A DNA stretch of 64,000 nucleotides. Source: Glaciecola petra. GTDB taxonomy: Bacteria > Pseudomonadota > Gammaproteobacteria > Enterobacterales > Alteromonadaceae. Below, in pieces: positions 33,289 to 42,502 of this stretch. Location: NCBI RefSeq assembly GCF_031846345.1, contig NZ_JAVRHX010000001.1:682001-746000 (forward strand), written 5' to 3'. The notes under the pieces are model-generated. The model saw only the letters and a list, made by a program, of their open reading frames with translations, made no database searches and was not told the DNA's origin. Position 1 is the stretch's first letter. Each line of letters begins with the position of its first letter. A program made the translations under genes and the position numbers.

Positions 33289-35094
33289 ATGTCGACACAG
33301 TTGAAAATCACTGAATTAGCTTTCCGTGATGCACATCAGTCTTTGCTAGCTACACGCCTTAGAATAGAAGATATGCTGCCTATAGCTGAGAAGTTAGATA
33401 AAGCTGGTTATTGGTCAATGGAGTCCTGGGGTGGTGCAACATTTGATGCATGTATTAGGTATTTAGGGGAGGACCCTTGGGAACGCATTAGAGCCATCAA
33501 AAAAGCCATGCCTAATACTAAGCAGCAAATGTTATTACGGGGACAAAACCTGTTAGGTTATCGGCACTATGCCGATGATGTTGTCACTAAATTTGTAGAG
33601 CGAGCACATGTTAATGGCGTTGACGTGTTCCGAATTTTTGATGCCATGAATGATGTGCGTAACTTAACTACCGCGGTTAAAGCTGCAAAAAGTGTTGGTG
33701 CGCATGCACAAGGCACACTGGCATACACAATAAGCCCCGTACATACACTCTCTTTTTGGCTTGATATGGCAAAAAAGCTCGAAGATATGGGCGTCGATTC
33801 TATTTGTATTAAAGATATGGCGGGTTTGTTAAAGCCCTATGATTGTGAAGAACTCATAACGGAGCTCAAATCATTTTTAAAAATACCCATTGCAATGCAG
33901 TGTCATGCGACCACTGGTTTAAGTACAGCTACTTATCAAAAAGCGATTGACGCGGGTATCGACATGCTAGATACCGCAATAAGCCCAATGAGTATGACAT
34001 ACGGGCACTCAGCGACTGAAACTATCGCCGCAATTGTTGAAGGGACCGCACGAGACACTAAACTAGATAAGCCGCTAATGGCAGAAGCAGCCAGCTACTT
34101 TAGAGATATTCGACAAAAGTATGCGCAATTTGAAGGCAGCTTAAAAGGCGTTGATGCAAGAATTTTAACTGCGCAAGTTCCAGGTGGCATGCTTACCAAT
34201 ATGGAAAGCCAGTTAAAAGAGCAGGGTGCAGAGGATAAATTTGACGAGGTTCTGAAAGAAATACCGCGTGTTCGCGAAGATTTAGGTTTTATTCCTTTAG
34301 TAACACCAACATCTCAAATTGTAGGTACGCAAGCGGTTATCAATGTGCTTACTGGCGAACGTTATAAGTCCATTTCGAAAGAAACGGCAGGCGTATTAAA
34401 AGGTGAATATGGAGCGACTGCTGGTGCTGTAAATAAAGAACTACAAGCGCGTGTTTTAGCCGGTGATAAAATGATTGAATGTCGCCCAGCAGATTTAATC
34501 GATGCAGAGCTACCCGATTTAGAAAAAGCGCTAGAAGGCTTGGCTCAAGAAAAATCTTTGCGTCTAGCAGAAGATAAAGTAGACGATGTTTTAACTTATG
34601 CTTTATTCCCTCAAATTGGTCTTAAATTCATTGAAAACAGAGACAATCCTAGCGCTTTTGAGCCAGCGCCTAGTAGTGCAAAATCGAGCGAGGTTGTTGC
34701 TGAAGAACTTACGCCTATAGCCGGCGATGCTGTTGTTTACAATGTAAGTGTAAAGGGTGAAAGCTATCAGGTGGCAGTAACCGAGGCCGGCGATATTCAG
34801 CAGATAGTTCCAGTAAATTTGGCGACACCGACCAATCAGAATGCCCATGCAGCCGCACAAACCCCAGCACCTAGTGTTAACAGTACAGAAATTAAAGCGC
34901 CTTTGTCCGGAAATATATTTAAAGTTATTGTGCAAGATGGGCAAGCAATAAACGAAGGTGATGTGATTGTTATTTTAGAAGCCATGAAAATGGAAACTGA
35001 AGTGCGTAGTACAGTCAGTGGCACTGTGACCCAAATTGGCGTTAGCGAAGGCGATTCAGTGCAGTTAGGCCAGACCTTGATGTTGGTGGGCTAA
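33289..35094 (+). CDS. oadA: Oxaloacetate decarboxylase alpha subunit OadA (biotin carrier)
   Basis: OadA transfers the carboxyl group of oxaloacetate to biotin, and the beta subunit then releases CO2 and pumps Na+. The 601-residue protein has an HMGL-like carboxyltransferase barrel (FRDAHQSLLATRLR near the start; SICIKDMAGLLKPYD), a conserved PYC_OADA domain, an Ala/Pro-rich hinge (about 505-530) and a biotinyl domain with Lys567 in EAMKMETEV. It is followed 4 bases later by oadB. Confidence 0.96.
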   Translation: MSTQLKITELAFRDAHQSLLATRLRIEDMLPIAEKLDKAGYWSMESWGGATFDACIRYLGEDPWERIRAIKKAMPNTKQQMLLRGQNLLGYRHYADDVVTKFVERAHVNGVDVFRIFDAMNDVRNLTTAVKAAKSVGAHAQGTLAYTISPVHTLSFWLDMAKKLEDMGVDSICIKDMAGLLKPYDCEELITELKSFLKIPIAMQCHATTGLSTATYQKAIDAGIDMLDTAISPMSMTYGHSATETIAAIVEGTARDTKLDKPLMAEAASYFRDIRQKYAQFEGSLKGVDARILTAQVPGGMLTNMESQLKEQGAEDKFDEVLKEIPRVREDLGFIPLVTPTSQIVGTQAVINVLTGERYKSISKETAGVLKGEYGATAGAVNKELQARVLAGDKMIECRPADLIDAELPDLEKALEGLAQEKSLRLAEDKVDDVLTYALFPQIGLKFIENRDNPSAFEPAPSSAKSSEVVAEELTPIAGDAVVYNVSVKGESYQVAVTEAGDIQQIVPVNLATPTNQNAHAAAQTPAPSVNSTEIKAPLSGNIFKVIVQDGQAINEGDVIVILEAMKMETEVRSTVSGTVTQIGVSEGDSVQLGQTLMLVG

Positions 35095-35098
35095 TAAC

Positions 35099-36229
35099 AT
35101 GGAAAAGTTACTAATATTGTGGGAAAGCACTTCTATACCTCACTTTGAAGCTGGTCAATTAGTTATGATGGCAGTGGGCTTAGGTTTACTTTATTTAGCA
35201 ATTGTTAAAAAGTTTGAACCTTTGTTGCTATTACCGATTGGTTTCGGCGCGTTGTTGACTAACATTCCACTTGCCGGATTTAGCGAAGCTGGTGGTTTAT
35301 TGCACTACATTTATTATGTGGGTGTCGATACTGGAATATTCCCATTATTAATATTTATGGGTGTAGGGGCAATGACTGATTTTGGCGCGCTTATTGCCAA
35401 CCCTCGCATGTTATTGCTTGGCGCTGCCGCTCAATTTGGCATATTTACCACATTGTTTGGTGCCATTTTGCTTAATGGCTTACCCGGATTTGAGTTTACA
35501 CTGCAAGATGCGTCTGCAATAGCGATTATTGGCGGTGCAGATGGCCCAACGGCTATTTTCTTGGCGTCTAAACTTGCACCAGAATTACTTGGTGCCATCG
35601 CCGTGGCAGCATATTCCTACATGGCATTGGTACCTATCATTCAACCGCCCATTATGAAGGCCCTAACCACGCCTGAAGAACGTAAACTCGAAATGAAGCA
35701 GTTGCGGGTTGTGTCACAACGAGAAAAAATTCTCTTTCCTTTAGCTGTATTAATATTGACCCTCATATTTTTGCCTTCAGCAACGCCGCTAGTAGGGATG
35801 TTTTGTTTTGGTAATTTGTTGAAAGAAAGCGGTGTGGTTGAACGTTTAAGTTATACCGCTCAAAATTCGTTGATAAATACCGTCACCATATTTTTAGGGT
35901 TAGCGGTAGGCTCAAAACTATCTTCTGATGCTTTTTTGACGGTCGAAACCCTCGGAATTTTGGCGTTAGGCGCGGTTGCATTTTCAATTGGGACTGCGGC
36001 CGGGGTTATTATGGCTAAGGTAATGAACCGTGTAAGCAGCGAAACAATCAATCCTCTAGTAGGTGCTGCTGGTGTGTCTGCCGTACCAATGGCTGCACGT
36101 GTGGTAAACAAGGTGGGTCTTGAAGCCAATCCGCATAACTTCTTACTTATGCATGCTATGGGGCCAAATGTTGCCGGCGTATTAGGTAGTGCCGTTGCTG
36201 CGGGTATACTTTTGGCATTAGTAGGCTAA
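35099..36229 (+). CDS. oadB: Oxaloacetate decarboxylase beta subunit OadB (Na+ pump)
   Basis: OadB is the inner-membrane subunit that decarboxylates carboxybiotin and exports Na+. The 376-residue protein has about ten membrane segments. The Na+/proton-path motif is in IAIIGGADGPTAIFLASKL, and NPLVGAAGVSAVPMAARV lies near the C-terminus. Length matches Vibrio-type OadB. It follows oadA by 4 bases and ends the operon. No good terminator is visible before the next gene. Confidence 0.96.
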   Translation: MEKLLILWESTSIPHFEAGQLVMMAVGLGLLYLAIVKKFEPLLLLPIGFGALLTNIPLAGFSEAGGLLHYIYYVGVDTGIFPLLIFMGVGAMTDFGALIANPRMLLLGAAAQFGIFTTLFGAILLNGLPGFEFTLQDASAIAIIGGADGPTAIFLASKLAPELLGAIAVAAYSYMALVPIIQPPIMKALTTPEERKLEMKQLRVVSQREKILFPLAVLILTLIFLPSATPLVGMFCFGNLLKESGVVERLSYTAQNSLINTVTIFLGLAVGSKLSSDAFLTVETLGILALGAVAFSIGTAAGVIMAKVMNRVSSETINPLVGAAGVSAVPMAARVVNKVGLEANPHNFLLMHAMGPNVAGVLGSAVAAGILLALVG

Positions 36230-36311
36230 TAAACGCTAGTGGGTCGTTAATTTAATATTGGTCTAATACTTGCTTCTACAGCATTAATCTTTCAAATTTT
36301 GAGAACGGTTA

Positions 36312-39197
36312 ATGCGTTTTATAGTTCAGTTCAAGAATTTTTCTTTAGCGTGTATTGTGACGATGCTTCTGTGTAATTCGTCTCATGTGTTTGCACAAAA
36401 TATTGAAAATGCTTCTCGATATGAACAGAATTCCGAATTAATTGTTAGTATTCGCCTGAGTAAATATAAGTTGGGTGATGCAATAGCTCTGTACCGAGAC
36501 AATCAACTATATTTTGATTTAGAAGAATTAACATCTATCTTAGAGTTTCCCATTAACCGCGAAGGAAACCAACTTAAAGGTTGGTTTGCCAGCGAAGATA
36601 ATATATTTGAACTCACTTTACCCGGAACTGATGATGGCGCTCGTTTATCCTTAAAAGATTCGCTTGAAAAGCAATTTTCATCTAAAGATATCTTTGTAGA
36701 CAATGGCATATACTATGTGTCCATTCAATTTTTAAACGAAAGCTTTCAGTTAAACCCAGAGGTAGATCTAGAGAATCTCAATGTAAGTCTTAAACCTGGT
36801 ATCACTTTGCCAATACAACAAAGACTTGCGCGTCGAAGCAATACAGGGTTTTTCCGAAAAAGCTCTTCAGACGTCATTTACCCAGAGTTACGCTCAGGCT
36901 ATAGAATACTATCTCCGCAGTCCTTAGATATCGTTTTAGATGCTAACTTCTCAGAAAATGACAACTCTCAACGCTACTCAATTCTGGGCGGCCGGGATGT
37001 CGGGTTGACTAACATGCGATTTTTCTTGTCTGGATTTAATGACGACCTTTTAGTGAACTCTAGAGTTAGTTTTTCACGCGAATCTTTAAAAGCTGATTTA
37101 CTTGGTCCATTGAGAGCTAGTCAAATTGTTGTAGGCGATGTCACACCTACCAGAATTCCTGGGCAACGCACTGCTAACCAAGGTCGAGGAATTTACATTT
37201 CTAACAAAAGATTGGGTCGAAACAACGATTTTGATGTAACTACCTTAGCCGGTGAAATTCAAGCTGATTGGGATGTTGAACTATACCGTAATGGGATATT
37301 AATTGATAGACAAGTTAATGTACAATCTGGTCGCTATGAGTTTAATGACATTCCTTTAGTCACCGGCGACAACAGTTTAGAGTTACGATTTTTTGGCCCA
37401 CAAGGGCAACGTTATAGCGAAGTGGTAGAGAAAGTGGTAGACAGAGCATTGCTTAATCAGAAGCGTCTTGGATATGAGTTTTCGATATCACAGATTGGAA
37501 CGTCTTTACTGGGACAAGAAACTGGAAACTCAGACGAAAGTGATGGCGGTATAAGTATTAACGGTAAATACGGTTATGGTTTATCTGATAGCCTGCGTTT
37601 ATCTTTAGGGCATACTTCTATACTCAATACCGACAATAATATTAATTTACTTTCAGCTGGGGTAGACACTAAATTTTCAGATGCACTATTAGGTAGCTTA
37701 GAAACGGCAGTCGGAGACAATGGAGCAGTATTTGTCAACTCATCACTGCGAAGTCGTTTGTTTGGTCAGAACTTAAGATTGAGTTACAACTATAGGAAAG
37801 ACTCCGAAGATGCTTCAGCAATCAATTTATTCCGTTTTATCAATGACGGCAAATTGGGTGAAAACGGCCGAATCAATTACCTAAATGAAATTGAATATCA
37901 AAAACAAGACGAAGATACATTTGCGCGGATATCCAATCAAATTGGCACAAGAATAGGTGGCGCACGACTAAATCATAGTATTGGCTTTAATCAACGTGAA
38001 ACAGCAACCGAGTCCTCTCAATTTATTGATGGTAACATTGGTCTCGATTTTAGTGTGGGTCCTGCATTTTTCCGTTTAGCAAGTAATTACTCAGATATTG
38101 ATGGTTTTGGTATTGATTCAGTCTTGGCCGAGGCAGACTGGCGCATTAATGAAAACTACTCTAGCAACTTTCGTTATACCAAAACGCTCGATAGCGACCG
38201 TGATAGGTATCAATTTGGCGTGGAATACAAGCACGATTATCTATATTTGGGCTTGAACTCTTTCTATGATGAATCGGCAAACTGGAATGTTGGCCTTACT
38301 GCTAGAATGAGCCTGGGCTATGAAGATGGTGATGATTTAGTGTATGCCTCCAATCGCTCAATGGTGACGCGTGGTGTCATATTTGTTCGAGCCTTTGAAG
38401 ATGTAAATGCTAATTTCGAATATGATGAGGGAGAGCCTTTGCTTGAAAACATCAAATTTGTTGCAAACCAAGGGGGAAGCCGAGGCGAAACCAATGGCAT
38501 TGGTGTGGCAATGTTGCAAGGTTTAGCAGACCAAGTACAAACAGATATTACCTTTGACAGTAGGTCTATTGGTGACCCATTTATCCAGCCATGGCTTCAA
38601 GGTATTTCCATAACGCCGCGCTATGGTTTATCTCAAACCATCGATTTCCCGTTCGTACAAGTCACGGAAGTTGATGGCTTTGCTAGAGCGGTAAAAGAAG
38701 ATGGGTCGACAATTGACTTAAAAGGAGCTTCTGTCAAATTAGAAAATATACAAAGTGGCAACGTGTACACTGCTTTGTCCTCTTTTGATGGTTTCTTTTA
38801 TTTTGAAGGGGTGCTTCCGGGTAGGTATAAAATGTCTTTTTCTGACAGTACGAATCGTCGTTACAAACTAAAGCCACTTGAGCCTGTCGAAATTAATATT
38901 AAAGTGGGCGAAGAGTATCTTGCTGATCAAATATTACTTGCACAGCAAATGTCGGAGTATAATGGTTATTTTGTTAGTCATGGCGCTTTTCCAAGAAAAG
39001 CACTGGCGATGTTATTTGCAAAATCCATAAAACAAAAGAATCCAAGCTTAAATCTGCACATCGTCGATGATTTGACAGAAAATCAGTATTCAGTGGTGTC
39101 AGGATATTTCACGGTGGCTAATAATGCAGAACAATGGTGCGAAAACATTGCATTAGATTTGGAATGCTTAGTTTTAACAAAGTCATTTCTTCAATAG
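36312..39197 (+). CDS. Usher-like outer-membrane protein with C-terminal extension domains
   Basis: A 961-residue protein with a signal peptide (about 1-29, ending SSHVFAQ), an N-terminal periplasmic domain (about 40-175), a plug/middle domain and a long run of alternating strands typical of a fimbrial usher beta-barrel. GDVTPTRIPGQRTANQGRGI, then ELYRNGILIDRQVNVQSGRY and VTGDNSLELRFFGPQGQRYSE, resemble CS1/TcfC-type ushers. From about 690 there is an SdrD-like segment with a possible Ca2+ loop (DVNANFEYDEGEP), and from about 785 a carboxypeptidase-regulatory-like beta domain (GASVKLENIQSGN ... FYFEGVLPGRYKMSF). Neighbours are a PapD-like chaperone and two DUF4402 proteins. I infer it exports or anchors those subunits. 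Confidence 0.72.
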   Translation: MRFIVQFKNFSLACIVTMLLCNSSHVFAQNIENASRYEQNSELIVSIRLSKYKLGDAIALYRDNQLYFDLEELTSILEFPINREGNQLKGWFASEDNIFELTLPGTDDGARLSLKDSLEKQFSSKDIFVDNGIYYVSIQFLNESFQLNPEVDLENLNVSLKPGITLPIQQRLARRSNTGFFRKSSSDVIYPELRSGYRILSPQSLDIVLDANFSENDNSQRYSILGGRDVGLTNMRFFLSGFNDDLLVNSRVSFSRESLKADLLGPLRASQIVVGDVTPTRIPGQRTANQGRGIYISNKRLGRNNDFDVTTLAGEIQADWDVELYRNGILIDRQVNVQSGRYEFNDIPLVTGDNSLELRFFGPQGQRYSEVVEKVVDRALLNQKRLGYEFSISQIGTSLLGQETGNSDESDGGISINGKYGYGLSDSLRLSLGHTSILNTDNNINLLSAGVDTKFSDALLGSLETAVGDNGAVFVNSSLRSRLFGQNLRLSYNYRKDSEDASAINLFRFINDGKLGENGRINYLNEIEYQKQDEDTFARISNQIGTRIGGARLNHSIGFNQRETATESSQFIDGNIGLDFSVGPAFFRLASNYSDIDGFGIDSVLAEADWRINENYSSNFRYTKTLDSDRDRYQFGVEYKHDYLYLGLNSFYDESANWNVGLTARMSLGYEDGDDLVYASNRSMVTRGVIFVRAFEDVNANFEYDEGEPLLENIKFVANQGGSRGETNGIGVAMLQGLADQVQTDITFDSRSIGDPFIQPWLQGISITPRYGLSQTIDFPFVQVTEVDGFARAVKEDGSTIDLKGASVKLENIQSGNVYTALSSFDGFFYFEGVLPGRYKMSFSDSTNRRYKLKPLEPVEINIKVGEEYLADQILLAQQMSEYNGYFVSHGAFPRKALAMLFAKSIKQKNPSLNLHIVDDLTENQYSVVSGYFTVANNAEQWCENIALDLECLVLTKSFLQ

Positions 39198-39400
39198 AAA
39201 GCGAGTAGTTTTATTAAGCAAGATTATTAGTTAAATAGCTAAGTGCGGCTCAGGCATTCATTCATATTCCCTCCTTTTATAAGCAAAGCAAAGTCTTTTT
39301 GAGCGAACCCACATTTAATACACTATTTTGGCACCAAACTTGAATACAAATACCTGAAATGTAATCAATAGCTACATCATGTCAATCAAATGGCGGATTT

Positions 39401-40381
39401 ATGAAAAAAAATATTGTACTAAATAATCATCATTCTTTATTAAGCCGTTATTTCCATAATAGTTCTTCCAATAATGGCTTTTTACTTAAACCTATTCGGC
39501 TCTGCATTATGTCGGTTTGTTTTGTTTCTCTAGCTGGGTGTTTTTCATTTGGTAACTCTGAAACTGCCGCTCCGGATAAAACACGCAATTCTCAGCTTTA
39601 TGTCGAGCAATCAAGAACTATCGAAAAGCTTAATCAAAAAATTGAAGACATAAACAAATTAGAAGCTGAAATAGCTAGGCTTGCAAAGTATGAATCTGAA
39701 TTTTCTTATATGTTTGAACAATTGAATGCACTAAATAGCCCAATAAATAGTGCAAGTTTTTCAAATACAAAAAGCGCTGACCTAATTAGTCAACCTATGG
39801 ATAACTTAATAAGCACTAATCAAACACAAATGGATGTGCAGCAAGGGGATAGTTCCGAAATAGGTCAAGTATTTAAAACGAATCAAAAGACTGCAGTTGT
39901 GCCTAGTTATACTAGCTCAAAAATTGATACTAGCTCGGTAGAAGTTGGCGTAGCTGACAACAAATTTAAATCTATTGCTCAAACCTCAGTGCAAACCAAT
40001 GAGACAATTGATGCAAAGTTCGCTTCTTTAGGCGCAAGTCCGCAAGCACAACCAGCCTCAATACAAGGTAGGTCAAGTTTTTCGAGTAATATTAATAATG
40101 ACAACTGCAAAACTATCTCTGGAAGGTTTGCATTGCACTTAGTTAGTTATAGCTCTGCGGCTAAAGCAAATAATGGATGGAAAGACCTTAACAACAAGAT
40201 AGCCGATATTACTTGCGATAGAAGTGCACGCATACAAAAAGTATATGTTAATAACAAAACGTTTTATAGCGTACGGGTGGGTCCATATGATTCAGATAAA
40301 GACGCTCGAGCTGTGTGTTCGCTAATTGCAAAACGGGGTCATTATTGTGGTGTTAGTGAGTATGTTGGCAATGCAATTTAA
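39401..40381 (+). CDS. SPOR-domain lipoprotein
   Basis: A 326-residue protein. A hydrophobic segment at about 33-46 ends in the lipobox SLAGC (Cys47), preceded by an unusually long polar N-terminus. ATG at 39509 could be an alternative start but would lose the basic n-region. A coiled-coil stretch (about 65-110: IEKLNQKIEDINKLEAEIARL) and a low-complexity Ser/Thr/Gln region follow. The C-terminal SPOR domain (about 245-322, FALHLVSYSSAAKANNGW ... FYSVRVGPYDSDKDA) binds denuded peptidoglycan in other proteins. It sits between the usher-like and pilin-like genes and probably belongs to the same surface apparatus. Confidence 0.8.
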   Translation: MKKNIVLNNHHSLLSRYFHNSSSNNGFLLKPIRLCIMSVCFVSLAGCFSFGNSETAAPDKTRNSQLYVEQSRTIEKLNQKIEDINKLEAEIARLAKYESEFSYMFEQLNALNSPINSASFSNTKSADLISQPMDNLISTNQTQMDVQQGDSSEIGQVFKTNQKTAVVPSYTSSKIDTSSVEVGVADNKFKSIAQTSVQTNETIDAKFASLGASPQAQPASIQGRSSFSSNINNDNCKTISGRFALHLVSYSSAAKANNGWKDLNNKIADITCDRSARIQKVYVNNKTFYSVRVGPYDSDKDARAVCSLIAKRGHYCGVSEYVGNAI

Positions 40382-40841
40382 ATATTTAACATATTGTTCC
40401 TGTTTATTGGCAGCGATAATTAGCAAAAGCGTAATCGCTGACAGCACACTTGTTAGAACAATTGATTTTGGCACGATAGTGGTGCTGGATAATAGTTCTG
40501 TACAAAGTATAGAAATGGATAGATTTGGTGCGTTCACTTTCTCGTCAGGAATTCGGCCGATTGCAATTGGCGAGGCTGGTCTAATAGAAATTACCGATTA
40601 TGCCCCGGGTACTACCTTTATAGTAAGCGCGAGTATTACACAATCTGGAACAAGTTCTCCTTTAATATCGCTTGAGCATTTTGAGTTATACGCAATAGAT
40701 GTACCCAGTTCATTAGTCGTGCCTGGAACAGGTATTGCCGAACTAAGGTTTGGCGGCTCTATCAGAACTAGCGGTAGCGGCTCAGAAGCCTTCACAGACA
40801 CTACATTTACGTCAAGAGTTAGATTTACCCTAAATTTTTAA
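40371..40841 (+). CDS. Small secreted DUF4402-like protein
   Basis: From ATG 40371 the protein has 156 residues: a signal peptide (MQFKYLTYCSCLLAAIISKSVIA) and an all-beta domain with VRTIDFGTIVVLDN near the start and FTSRVRFTLNF at the end. This resembles DUF4402 proteins found beside PapD-like chaperones. ATG 40362 is another possible start. Either start overlaps the SPOR gene stop by 11-20 bases, so the genes are coupled. It may be a minor or tip pilin. The chaperone gene follows 12 bases on. Confidence 0.7.
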   Translation: MQFKYLTYCSCLLAAIISKSVIADSTLVRTIDFGTIVVLDNSSVQSIEMDRFGAFTFSSGIRPIAIGEAGLIEITDYAPGTTFIVSASITQSGTSSPLISLEHFELYAIDVPSSLVVPGTGIAELRFGGSIRTSGSGSEAFTDTTFTSRVRFTLNF

Positions 40842-40853
40842 TAAGAGGTTTTT

Positions 40854-41654
40854 ATGTCATTTAAATCAGTATTTGTTTTATTTCTGATTAGTATTATTAG
40901 TTTTCATACACATAGTAAGTTATTAATTTCGCCTACTCGTGTTGTGTTTGAAGAAAACGAGCGAACGGAAGAAATTGTATTGATCAATACTTCTACACAA
41001 GAACTAACCTACCGTTTAGAGTGGGTCGATAAATTTGCTTTACCTAACGGCGGCTATCAAGATGTTGAAAGTACTGGGCAAGCTTTTGAGCACTCTGCAG
41101 CAGATATGATTCGATTTTCGCCTCGACAAGTTAGACTGAAGCCAGGTGAAAGGCAACTCATTAAGTTATTAGCTAGAAGGAGCTCGAGTAACAGCAAGGC
41201 AGAATACCGCTCTCACCTAAAATTTATGGTAATACCGCCAGAGGCCACCGTAGAAGAGGCACCAACTGAAGGTATTAGTATGCAACTGAACTTATTTATG
41301 AACTACACTGTTCCTGTGATGTTACGCACATCAGAAAATAATGCAGAGATAAAAATTACAGGTGCTTCGTTGCGAAAACGACCGGACTCAGAAAAAGTGG
41401 TACTTGATGTGGATGTTGAGAGAAAAGGTGATATGAGCTTCTTAGCAAACTTTGAAGTTTATCAAAAAGGAGCAGGTCCAGAACCTATTGGAAGGCTAAA
41501 TGCGGTTAATTTTTTCAGTGAAATAAATAAAAATTCTAGAGGTATTACTTTGACAGGTTATGATCAAAATATCTCTGGAGACCTTGTTATTCGTGCTGTT
41601 GGTGCTGGTGAATACATGTCAGTAACACCTCAAGAATTTGTTTTAAGACAATAA
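40854..41654 (+). CDS. Periplasmic pilus chaperone, PapD-like
   Basis: A 266-residue periplasmic protein with signal peptide (about 1-21) and a first immunoglobulin-like domain showing LLISPTRVVFEENERTEEIVLINTS and IRFSPRQVRLKPGERQLIKLLARR (given in parts), the usual PapD-type pattern with the conserved basic positions. The second domain runs about 140-266. It should donate a strand to the DUF4402 subunits and deliver them to the usher-like protein. Start ATG 40854 follows an AAGAGG ribosome site. Confidence 0.85.
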   Translation: MSFKSVFVLFLISIISFHTHSKLLISPTRVVFEENERTEEIVLINTSTQELTYRLEWVDKFALPNGGYQDVESTGQAFEHSAADMIRFSPRQVRLKPGERQLIKLLARRSSSNSKAEYRSHLKFMVIPPEATVEEAPTEGISMQLNLFMNYTVPVMLRTSENNAEIKITGASLRKRPDSEKVVLDVDVERKGDMSFLANFEVYQKGAGPEPIGRLNAVNFFSEINKNSRGITLTGYDQNISGDLVIRAVGAGEYMSVTPQEFVLRQ

Positions 41655-41815
41655 TTTGATAATTTTACTAAAGTGACTTTGGGATGTGCCGATACCCAGA
41701 TTGTAGGCAAAAAGCCGCAATGAAAGAAAATAATTGTATTTTCTGAAAGGCAGAGTTGTCGCGAGGGTTCTTGCGTTGCTGTGTCATTAATTAGTAATAT
41801 TATGGAGTTAGAACA

Positions 41816-42421
41816 ATGTTCAAACGCAACAAAATTTTATTAGCTGTAACTTCAGCATCTTTGCTAACGGTGTCAGCAGCTTCACAAGCACAAGAAACTG
41901 TAACATCACAAGCTACTGTAACAGTGCAAAATGCCTTCGTTTTAACGGAAGTAACGCCACTGTCATTCGGTACTATTAGAGCAGCAGCTCAAGACGATGG
42001 TGCAAACGTAGCGTCTATTACAGTTGCCGCAGATGGTACTCCATCAACAAGCGACTCTGATAACAACGCTGCAATAACTGTTATATCACAGGGTGTTCGT
42101 GGTGAGTATTCAGTTTCAGGCACCGCACCATTCTCTGCTTTGGAAATCACATTCGAAGCGGCAGATGTTTCATTGTCAAATGCATCTGCTCCTCCAGGAA
42201 CGCCAGACTTTGAACTTTTACTTGGCGGTTGGGAAGCTGAGATTATTGGTGGCGGTAATGATGGTACTGCTTATTCAAGCGCTGGTGATTTGTTAACCGA
42301 CGTAAATGGTGATGTTGGGTTCTATGTAGGTGGTGAACTAGCTACTGACAGTGATGCTTCAACAAGTCCTTATATCGATGGTGCTTATACAGGCAACTAT
42401 GTTGTAGAAGTTAGCTACTAA
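41816..42421 (+). CDS. DUF4402 secreted pilin-like protein, probable major subunit
   Basis: A 201-residue protein with a cleavable signal peptide (about 1-26, ending ASQAQ), then a DUF4402 beta domain beginning ATVTVQNAFVLTEVTPLSFGTI. It ends with the penultimate-strand pattern TGNYVVEVSY, similar to the aromatic end motif of chaperone-usher pilins. The mature part is acidic, Asp/Ser/Thr/Gly-rich and almost free of Lys/Arg and Cys. A separate 160-base leader and a strong terminator suggest high, independent expression, as expected for a major subunit. This is inferred from context. Confidence 0.78.
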   Translation: MFKRNKILLAVTSASLLTVSAASQAQETVTSQATVTVQNAFVLTEVTPLSFGTIRAAAQDDGANVASITVAADGTPSTSDSDNNAAITVISQGVRGEYSVSGTAPFSALEITFEAADVSLSNASAPPGTPDFELLLGGWEAEIIGGGNDGTAYSSAGDLLTDVNGDVGFYVGGELATDSDASTSPYIDGAYTGNYVVEVSY

Positions 42422-42422
42422 T

Positions 42423-42444
42423 CGCATTTAAACGTTTAAATGCG
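42423..42444. repeat. 22-base perfect palindrome just after the DUF4402 stop codon
   Basis: The two 11-base halves, CGCATTTAAAC and GTTTAAATGCG, are perfect reverse complements without a spacer, starting 2 bases after the stop codon. It may form a small hairpin that protects the mRNA 3' end, or be a protein-binding site. It is separate from the terminator at 42461. Confidence 0.75.
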
Positions 42445-42460
42445 TTGAAACGACGTCATT

Positions 42461-42487
42461 AAAAAAGCCAGCATTGCTGGCTTTTTT
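42461..42487. terminator. Bidirectional intrinsic terminator between convergent genes
   Basis: AAAAAAGCCAGC and GCTGGCTTTTTT form a perfect 12-bp stem around a three-base loop, with A/T-runs on both sides. It separates the + strand pilin-like gene from the minus-strand dioxygenase gene and can stop both. Confidence 0.9.
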
Positions 42488-42502
42488 GTGTTTTAAAATT
42501 AG

